64,000 bases of DNA from Udeniomyces pyricola (lineage: Eukaryota; Basidiomycota; Tremellomycetes; Cystofilobasidiales; Mrakiaceae): positions 304,743-368,742 of the forward strand of contig BCIK01000018.1 in assembly GCA_039545295.1 (NCBI GenBank), read 5' to 3'. The position numbers and the translations under genes are program-made. The number at the start of each line of letters is the position of its first letter. Position 1 is the first letter of the stretch. Of this stretch, positions 50,798 to 64,000 are shown piece after piece. The notes under the pieces were generated by a model. That model saw nothing but the letters and a program-made list of their open reading frames with translations, had not been told where the DNA came from and did not search any database.

Positions 50798-52398
50798 ATG
50801 GCCAGCCCATCAGCTCCTACAAAGCCCACTTTCCCGCAAGCCCTCGTCGTTCGTCCGGTCTTACAGGGCATTGACCCGAGCTCGTCCGACCCCGCTTGCC
50901 TTCCCCATGTCAACTCAATCGCTTCTCCCTATATGCCTTCTTGTCTTGCTTCACCCGTGCCTTGCCCCAGGGAGGAGCCATGTCGGGGCTTTCGGTCGAT
51001 CTTCTCTTCTTCCCAATCGACACCTTCAAGACTAGATTACAATCCAAGGCAGGCTTCCTAGCCTCGGGTGGCTTCAAGGGCGTTTACAAGGGAATCGGCA
51101 GCGTCTTTGTCGGAGGAGCCCCCGGAGGTCTGTCCTGAGCTTGCATGCTCTCTCCTCTCTGGCTAAGGACGTGGTAGAGATGGCAATCAAACTCGTAAAC
51201 TAAATCTTTCTCTGAGCTTTCGTGTCATCTTTGTTTTGTATTCATTCTTGAAGCTGCCGCGTTCTTCACAACGTACGAATCTCTAAAGACCAATCTCCCC
51301 GCCTACCTTCCTTCGCTGCCTCCCTCTATCATTCATATGACCGCAGCCTCAGGAGGAGAACTCGTTGCTTGCCTCGTCAGAGTACCGACCGAAGTTGTCA
51401 AGACGCGTGCTCAGACGAGTGCCTACGGCGTGTCCTCGGCTGGCAGTCTTCAGGCGGCCAAGACCGTCTGGCGGTCCGAGGGTGTGAGGGGTCTGTATCG
51501 AGGCTTCGGTATGACGGTCGCGAGAGAGGTACGTTTTCATTCTGTGATCGGTCATACGCCCTTCTTGGCCTATCGGCTAGCTGTCTTCATGTGCGGACGG
51601 GCAAAAATCTCATGAGCTCTAACGGGCGATACGACGTGTACACGACCTGGAGAGGAACCTATACGGGCAGCCCGCATGCTCACCCCGTATTTTCGTCACA
51701 ACGCAGATACCCTTCACATCAATCCAATTCCCTTTCTACGAATGGCTCAAGCTCCAGGTCGCTAAACCAGGTTTCCTTGATCGAGCTCCGTTGCCGCACG
51801 AGGCTGCCATCTGCGGTTCGATAGCTGGAGGCGTCGCCGCTGCTCTTACCACTCCGCTCGACGTTGTCAAGACACGGGTCATGCTTGAGGTCAAGGTAAG
51901 CTTTGCATGCACACAAATTAGCACACCAGAAAATACGGACGATCTTTGGCTGGAGTGGTTACCGCCCAGCGTCGGCCTGTCGATGTTCTGCAACCAAATT
52001 CTACGGACAGGAACTTTGTCGATGACCCTGTCAACGTTTTCGAAAACGTTGACAGAGGTGAATTCAAGTGCCTTTACCGCCATGTAGACTTTACTTGACC
52101 TGAGCATCGGCTGATTTCGCTCATAGACCGGAATTCCGTTCGGCGTCGTTGCTGACGGATGCTATTCTTCCCTTGCATGCAGAATCCTCATCCTTCGACG
52201 CTGAACGCTACCTTGCCCCCCTTGCAATCGCAATCGTTCCTCTCGATACCGTCGCGTTTACTGACGATCGCCAGGACCGAGGGTGCGGGCGCTCTCTTCT
52301 CGGGTGTCGTGCCGCGGACGATGTGGATCTCTCTGGGCGGAGCGGTGTTCTTGGGAGTGTATGAGGCGGCTCTAGGAGGATTGAACGGCGTCATTTAG
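50798..52398 (+). CDS. PET8: Mitochondrial S-adenosylmethionine carrier (PET8/SAM5)
   Basis: Five exons (50798-50848, 50971-51127, 51254-51528, 51707-51895, 52183-52398) give 295 aa, typical for the SLC25 family. Three tandem repeats each carry the carrier signature: [30 protein letters not shown] and [14 protein letters not shown], each followed by glycine-rich helices ([60 protein letters not shown]). The contact-point set ([16 protein letters not shown], then [15 protein letters not shown]) is that of SAM carriers, which swap cytosolic S-adenosylmethionine for matrix S-adenosylhomocysteine across the inner membrane. SAM supports lipoate, biotin, ubiquinone and mtRNA methylation pathways. 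Intron 4 (287 bp) is the longest and contains a perfect 28-bp palindrome. Confidence 0.94.
52028..52055. repeat. Perfect 28-bp palindrome in PET8 intron 4
   Basis: CTGTCAACGTTTTC followed by its exact complement GAAAACGTTGACAG, no spacer. It could extrude as a cruciform or form an RNA hairpin in the intron about 130 bases before the acceptor. Confidence 0.9.
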
Positions 52399-53295
52399 AG
52401 ACCAATAGATGCATGATTGTACGATCAGGCATAAAGATACTTGCCGAACGGTTTGTCCATGTAAGAAGGTGCCCATTGATGGGACAAGAACCGAAGACCG
52501 TCAGGACGAGGAAAGAGAGAGAGAAGAGATGATACACCGGGCCAGACGTAGAAGTAGAGCAAGATAAACGACAGAAGTCAAAGCTCAATGTTTGAATCCG
52601 GGCTCTTGCTGCTGACCGCTGACCAGTCGGGCCGCGGCCGCCGCTATTTGTAAGACAAACTCGAGCCCCTTTCATGCTTGCGATTATCGCGCTAAAGACG
52701 TCAGATCATTTGCGCTCTTCTGTTGCTATCCTTTTGATGCTGCGAGACCCATGCGGGTCACTCGACCTTAGCTTGATCGTATATCATATCTTCTTACTGA
52801 ACTTTTTACTTTCCTCTCTTTGACGATCGACGAAGGGCCTGACGACAGCCTGGATGATACGTATGATGTGTTTGATGAGCCATCACCTTGCTGTTGGACC
52901 CCTTTCTCTTGGTCGATCCCCCATCTGTGCACGTCTCTTCTGCCGCCATTCCCTTGGTTGACCTCTGCTCAGCCCCCTTGAAGCTTTGCTACGGCCTCCC
53001 AACCAGTGCTTAGACGTTTTTTCTGAGCAAATTCGCGCGACACCCCTAGGACCCCGACCCGCAATCAATCGGACAGTGCTTGCGACGCACGCACGCTATA
53101 GCTTTCCCCCCTCTAGTTCCTGCCCCACTTCCCCGGTGAATCCTCTCCCTCTCAGCTTTTCTAGCCTGCACACCTATCCACTTCGACAAACTCAACCGAG
53201 GTTACCCGAGCGGGTGATTTCCTCTCTCGACCTCGTCCAACGTCCAACGTTCGACGCCGTCGCTATCACCCATCGACATCTATAAACCAATCGTC
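52399..53295. other. Spacer between PET8 and arrestin-like gene
   Basis: 897 bp without a supported gene: PET8 3' UTR and the promoter of the next gene, the latter CT-rich. GCGGCCGC lies at 52635-52642. Nothing else is recognised. Confidence 0.5.
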
Positions 53296-55816
53296 ATGCC
53301 CGACTCTGGTTCGCAAACGACGCCACAGTGGTTCCCGCGTCTCAGACGCTCCTCCCAATCGCCGCCGGCACCGCCCAACGGTCAAGGCCGCTCGATCATT
53401 CGCTCCGACTCTGCCTCTTCTTCTCAACCGATACCCCATGCAACATCACCTTCTTCCCCTTCCCGCGACAAGACATCGCATCGAGCTACCGGCTACCGTG
53501 CGTCACCAACCCCGCGGCCGTATCTGCGGCTCGTCGAGCTCAAGGGCAAAGAGAGGGAGAAGGTCGCCATCGAGAATCTTGGAGGCGGTCGGATCCAGTG
53601 TGACGTTTCTTTCCCTCAGGCCGACTCGGGACAGACGGCCGAGCGAGGGAGGGTTGAGATGTATGGCAGGTTTTCGACAAAGTAAGCTGTGTATTCTTGT
53701 CTTTCATCACGCTGTTGCATGTAGAAACCACCAAAGAGAGCCACGCCGAAAGATGGGAAAGGGGGAAAGGGGGGGAGGGGGGGGGGGGGCAGCGCAAGTC
53801 CTCCCGAAGAGAAGCTAACGTCGGACCTTCTCCGCGCATATTGCGGCTCTTAGTTACTCTCTCCCGATCGAGATCAAGCTAGTCGTCCTCCCGTCATCCA
53901 ATCATCTCGTTCGCAAGGTAGCGGGCACCTCATCCCTCTGGCCACCAAGAACAACAAAAGTAATCAACAGCGACTCGGCTGCGGTCGTTCGAGTGACGGT
54001 CAACTATGAAATGCGAGCCGAGCGTAAGGCAGCGTTCCAGCGTTCAAACCGATTGTCTGCACTGTACAGGCCTGCACAGCGCAGATATATAGATTGCAAC
54101 GATCTAACCCAAGCCTCTTTTCGTCGATTATCTATTTCCCTGTCCTCCATGTATTGATCTGATCTGATATAGATTACGATCAACATCAATACTCGTCTTT
54201 CCGAATCCATTCCCAACATACCAACATCGTATTGCCGTCCGCCATCGAGATTCCCTTGCATTCCGCCATGCGCAAGACCATATGTATCAACTCCGAGATT
54301 CGTCTCCCAGCCTGGCTGCCTCCGACAACATCCCTAAGGATCAGCACCATCACTTCAAGTCTCTCTGCCGAAGTCGAGCTCGTATCCTACCAATCCTCTC
54401 CATCCTCGTCCCAGGTGTCGGTTTTGGGCGGATGGTGTGAGGCCCTTGGTCACGGTCGACGGCGCCGACGATTAGAGAACCGGGCCGTGTCCAGTATTCC
54501 ACACCCCTCGATAGACATTGAGAGAACGTGGACGAGTCGGAGCTTGGAGAAGGAAGTGTCGGTCGTTAGAATGCGAGTCCCCCAACGGATCGAGGACCCT
54601 TTTGTTTCTCAGGCATCCTGTCCGCAGCTATCCCTATCGACACTAGCTTTTCCGCTTCGACACCACTCTCTCCATTCTGAAGTCGACTCGCCGATGGAAT
54701 GCATACTCTCCGTCTCTGAGCATCATTACCTTGGCCGCGACATCATCTTTGGGGTACGCGTGAGAGAGCGACCTGACTGGAAAGAGAGCGGTGGGGGAGC
54801 AATCACGCTATTGAGGATCGAGTGCGAGGTTGAGCAACAGGAATGCTACCGGTAAGTTCGCATGGTTGTTTCTCCAACATCACTTCATCTCCAGAGTGAG
54901 CCGGGGATTTCAGGTTCTAAGATTGGCTTCTCTTGGACTTGCTTTACAGCTCGACACCCTCGCCCGCTTTTCTCGCCATATGCCCGACGTCAACAGACCA
55001 GCCCAGTAACGGAGGTCGACCACTCACTCAAGTCTCTACTCTCGCCTCCATCGCACCTACCTCAACCCTCCTCGAGCTTCCACCTTCACGGATGGTCAAG
55101 ACGCGAGCTCTCTATGAGGCCGAGGGCGGTGGCGCCCGGACAAGGCGGTTCAGAGGGCTGGATGGAGAGGTTTTGGGGGATGGGACTAGCTGGAGGACGG
55201 AGTTGTTCAGGCTCGAGCGACCAAATCAATGTGGCAGAGGAATAGGAAGGGAGAGGCTAGGGTCGGTTAGCTTTGCGGGTCCGTTTGTCAAGGTCAGCCA
55301 CAAGCTGACAGTCAGGATAATTTGGTAAGTACCTTTATCATGGTGAGGAATTATCGGGCTGGTGTTCTGTAGTACTGCGAGCTCATTTTCGTTTGTTCAT
55401 CAATTCTTGCTCATCTCGTCTTGATCTGTAGCCGAGCTGCAGGAGCAACCTTGGATACCGCGGTGATCCTCACCGTTCCGCTCCGCTTCGTACACGGGCC
55501 CTTTTCGCCAGAGGCTGTTCCCCCTCGTATGCCTCGTACCAATCAGTCCACCTTCTCGCAATCCCTCTCATCCCGTATCTCTCCGTCTCCTTCCTCTTTG
55601 TCCGATTCTGCATACCCAAATTTCCTTCCGCCTTATATCCAGCTTTTTCATGGCAGCGGTCTCCCTCGAGAGGACTCGGAACCCTTGCCTGCATATATCT
55701 CCCGGCCTGATTCTCCGTCAACCGACGCATCCCGACCATCTCCCTCTTCGTCTCTTTCCACGTTGAGTACATCGAGCTCATCCCTTAGTCATTCTACTAG
55801 TCTAGCAGTCGCATAG
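53296..55816 (+). CDS. Arrestin-like (alpha-arrestin fold) protein
   Basis: Five exons (53296-53681, 53854-54023, 54173-54851, 54950-55324, 55432-55816) give 664 aa; all phases close. Residues 1-75 are a Ser/Pro-rich disordered head. From about 75 the chain alternates short beta strands: PRPYLRLVELKGKEREKVAI, FSTNYSLPIEIKLVVLPSS, AVVRVTVNYEMRAE, AEVELVSYQSS, ILSVSEHHYLGRDIIFGVRV, VKVSHKLTVRIIWCRAAG, TLDTAVILTVPLRFVHGP. The C-terminus has FLPPYIQLFHGSGLPREDSE and PLPAYI, a tail I associate with basidiomycete arrestin-domain proteins, where P-P-x-Y-like motifs recruit Rsp5-type ligases; here the motif is LPPYIQLF and LPAY. The function would be cargo-specific endocytic ubiquitination. The arrestin assignment rests on pattern, not a strong motif, and the middle exon (54173-54851) is poorly conserved in look. 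Confidence 0.6.
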
Positions 55817-56374
55817 ATCTCTCTACATGTAACATCGCTCTCTTCCTCCTCTTTCTTCACTTTGTTTGCCTGACATCCTTTAGACCCTCCAGCTTGCCAT
55901 TCTAGTCAATGTTGCCCCGTTCACCTCATTTGTCGATTCCTCCATCATTAGAGATGTTGTCCTTTCGTTCTTTCCGTTCTTTCGATACCCACCCCTTTTG
56001 CTTCACCCTTTGCGAGTCCACATAGTTCGAGCTGTACTGTATATACTATCAGCCCATTCGCAGTATCGGCGAACCGTTGTCCACTTTGTTTTGACCCAGA
56101 TTTACCTCTAGCTGCTTGCTTCTGAATCATATATCCATATCGGTTGAGTATCGAAAGAAAGAGGCGAAAAAGAGCGAAAAAGAAGCAAAGGCGGGCGAGA
56201 CTTCTCACGTCACGTGGGTCAAGGCAGTACGTTGATGTGCTGGCAGTTTGGTCATGAGACTGGACAAGCTGTGTTTTGTGATTCGAGAAATCGCACAGAG
56301 GGGTTGTCCCTTTCGCCCAAAGCCGCGATGACCTCGCCACGCACATCAACCCATCTCATCCCCCTCCAACCCGA
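55817..56374. other. Spacer between arrestin-like gene and Ca2+ ATPase
   Basis: 558 bp holding the 3' UTR of the upstream gene and the promoter of the ATPase. A CACGTG E-box occurs at 56212-56217. No gene is seen. Confidence 0.5.
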
Positions 56375-61671
<5,297 letters not shown>

Positions 61672-62984
61672 CGAAATCAAACCAAAACCCCAATCTCGAG
61701 TTTCGAACCAAAACCCCCTCGTCCCTTCCAAGAAGTAGTAGAAGAAAAAGAAAAGAAGAAAAAAAGCGAAGAAAAATATCAATACGAGACGGCCACCCAT
61801 CGAGGAAGAAGGAGAGTTGTTATCAGCGCATCACGGAAGAGAAGGTGCCGTCGGAGTTGAATGGTGAAGAGGACGCGGTGACATGGGTCGTGGAAATCCG
61901 TAGGATGTAGGTTCGTAACAGCAAGGCATACGTTTTTGATGTGTAGGTTCGAGGTGTTCCCAGTGGGGATACACGTTGCAGGACGGAGACGGTGACGTTG
62001 ATCGATATAGATGTGCTGTGATTAAAGACTCGGTCAATGATCACGACGACGATGATAATGCATGATGGCGACGATGCATATGAATCGGGATTGGAATTGA
62101 AACCAGTCATTGGGGTTGGGATCAGTGACGAGCCCATCAGATCACGTGGTCGGCAATCTCGGGAGAGTTGAAGTCGAGAAAGACAGAATCAAAGCAGAAA
62201 GAGAAATGCATATGAATAATGAACGAGTCTGGTATATATCTAAAAGCAGCCTGAGGTCGACATGGTTCAATTTACGTCGAGGTACTTGTTGTTGATATGA
62301 CACATCAGCGGAATGCAGGTGATACGATATTGCAGGCAGGCACGTTAGCCCTATCAGATCTATTAAGTGGTCCGGCCCGCAGTACGTACGTATGAGCTCA
62401 ATATCTATCGGACATATCAATCACTGAGTCGGACACTGAGTACTAGTGGCATGCTTGTTGACGTTGTAGGTTATCTCGCTCAGTAGGGTAAAGAGGATCA
62501 TATCAAAGTCGCTTATTAAAGAAAAAAGGTGGAACGACAAGAGATGAGGTTAAGGGAGGGGGAGACAGATGTTTATAGAAGAAAGAGGCGTGTATATGTA
62601 GTATAGGAAGATTGAGATTTAGTAACGAAGAAAAAAAAAAGGAGATAGACGCTGGAAAGTGATACAGTTCAGTTCAATTCAGTCGGCACGAGAAAGTCTT
62701 GAGGTTGAAGAAGAGAGGTTGGAGAAAGTAGGACTAAATTAAGACAAGACAGTCAAGAAGTATGGTTCAAGACGCAAATCGAACGAAGAAATGTCTTTGA
62801 CAAGCAACACGAAAGAAGGGAGGAGGCGGGGAGGTCTGCTGCATCGATGACAAGAAATCGAAAGGGAAGAGAAAGAAAGATGTCTAGGAGACGTTTGAAC
62901 CAGGTCCAAAAGGATCAAGAGATAGGATAACAAGCAGATCCTCGTCTTGTCTTTTGCGAAGAGGCTATCCTTTCCAGGGTTCAT
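61672..62984. other. Convergent 3' spacer (Ca2+ ATPase / PalI-like gene)
   Basis: 1.3 kb with no supported coding sequence. The A-rich 3' end of the ATPase transcript at 61735-61780 is followed by mixed sequence. Purine-rich + strand from 62510 to 62960. Short frames only. Confidence 0.55.
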
Positions 62985-64000
62985 CTAGTACTTGTTGGAC
63001 CTGAATCGACCGAACGATCCGACGCACGAGACGCACGACGCAAGGATCTGGAAAGAAGATGATAAGGGAGACGACGCAGAGATAAGCATGGATGCGTTCG
63101 GCGGCCAAGGGGCATACAAAAGAAATACTCACGAGGGCGACAAAGGCACCAAGAACGAGCCAGTTAGCCTTGCCGTACTGAGCGGCTCCACCCTGGGATC
63201 GGATGCGGTTTCGGACGATTCCCCAAAGAACCTAAAAGACATGCACAAAGGTAGTCACAGAACGAGCAACGGAGAATGAGTGACCAAACAACGGAAAGGC
63301 CAGAGAAGCCAAGGCGGAAGAAACGGCCCAAACGTACCATGTCGACAACAAAGGCAACGAGGGTGACGAGCATGGCGAGCGTCGAAGCGAGCGTCATCAT
63401 GATGGTAGCTCCTCGAGAAGTGGAGCAGACGGCAAAGCATCCAAAGATGGTAGCGAGAGCAGCGAGACCGGCGCCGATGGGATGAAGGATGAAGACATAG
63501 GTCAAGTTGTGAACGATGCCGGTGTTCTGCGAGGAGAGACAGATCGAGGCAAACGAGAGGGATTGCGTCAAGGTCGGAAGGAATAAATATGGAAGAAAGG
63601 CTAAAAGAGTCCGGACCCGGTTGCCAAGCCGGACGGATCAAAGTCGAGAATAGGCAAGGGAAGCACTACGCACGTAATTGACGGGGATACCAAGAGTCGA
63701 CGAATCGACGGCGTAACCGAGCTTAGACGCCGAGCAAGCGCCGCTAATGCAATATCTGGTGGGCGAACACATCAACCGAGGCAAGACAGAAGGTCAGTTC
63801 AAGGCTGCATGGATTTGGTCAACGCCCGAGAGCGAGAACCAGATGTAGGTGAAAAGCGGGTGGAACGCACCCCCAGTTGCCGAAAATGACGTTGCTGGAG
63901 GCAACAGACGCCTCGAGGAAGTAGATCTGATGGACAAAAATTTCGTATCATCCATGCGTGGGTATCAGGCATATGATACGCAGGGAGAGCGCAAGACGAG
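62985..64000 (-). CDS. PalI/Rim9 (SUR7-superfamily) membrane protein, C-terminal part; 5' end outside window
   Basis: Visible exons 63871-63926, 63674-63755, 63338-63526, 63133-63231 and 62985-63047. The rest, including the start, lies beyond the right edge, and the last 74 bases are intron. Visible protein: IYFLEASVASSNVIFGNWGY, CISGACSASKLGYAVDSST, then LTYVFILHPIGAGLAALATI (membrane span), MMTLASTLAMLVTLVAFVVD (membrane span), KANWLVLGAFVALVILASCV (membrane span) and a short tail CVGSFGRFRSNKY. The NWG-YCISG-C-S-x-x-GY pattern in the extracellular loop, followed by LTY..LHPI.AG, is the PalI/Rim9 signature. PalI helps the PalH/Rim21 alkaline-pH receptor at the plasma membrane. Other SUR7-like proteins shape eisosomes, so the pH-sensing role is probable rather than certain. 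Confidence 0.8.

Noticed and set aside
52588..52605. GTTTGAATCCGGGC, resembling a tRNA B box
   Set aside because: No A box, acceptor stem or cloverleaf could be built around it.

Overview
This window is nuclear DNA from a basidiomycete fungus. The genes are dense and intron-rich: almost all introns are short GT-AG introns with GTRNGN-type donors, and several genes have 10 to 19 exons. The proteins have fungal architectures, including a MATA-type HMG box, a Cdc8-length tropomyosin, a Mdm35-like twin CX9C protein and a PalI/Rim9-type membrane protein. The codon-rich GC composition and the heavy polypyrimidine tracts fit a Pucciniomycotina (red-yeast or smut-like) genome better than an ascomycete, but that placement is inference. 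No prokaryotic, viral, transposon or CRISPR signal was found. Exon joins were worked out by hand. In every complete multi-exon gene the splice phases close exactly and the total length is a multiple of three.

Layout. The 3' end of an RRP36-like rRNA-processing gene (+) lies at the left edge. It converges on phosphoacetylglucosamine mutase (PCM1/AGM1, -). A 3.2 kb gene-free divergent region separates PCM1 from an HMG-box transcription factor (+). Downstream of that gene is a recent 302-bp tandem duplication of polypyrimidine DNA. Next come MLH1 (-), a BAH/PHD-like chromatin protein (-), an FAD polyamine-oxidase-like gene (+), MDM35 (-) and the 19-exon deubiquitinase UBP15/USP7 (-). After a 1.9 kb low-complexity spacer come ALG2 (-), divergent from an E2 ubiquitin-conjugating enzyme (+), then a 1122-residue protein of unknown function (-), divergent from a macro-domain protein (+) whose first intron holds a 66-N assembly gap. 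The right third carries a PAM2/CUE/CCCH/DUF1771/SMR protein (-), tropomyosin (+), the mitochondrial S-adenosylmethionine carrier PET8 (+), an arrestin-like protein (+), a SERCA-type Ca2+ ATPase (+) and a 5'-truncated PalI-family gene (-).

There is no operon-like logic; these are mostly conserved housekeeping genes. Themes that recur are ubiquitin handling (UBP15, E2, the CUE protein and possibly the arrestin-like adaptor), cell-wall and glycan precursor synthesis (PCM1, ALG2), genome maintenance and chromatin (MLH1, BAH/PHD, HMG box), and mitochondrial import or lipid transfer (MDM35, PET8). I found no obviously new multi-gene system. The observations most worth checking are the PAM2-CUE-CCCH-SMR architecture, start codons isolated on 3-4 nt exons, an 8-nt internal microexon, the long divergent region upstream of the HMG gene, and a perfect 28-bp palindrome inside a PET8 intron.
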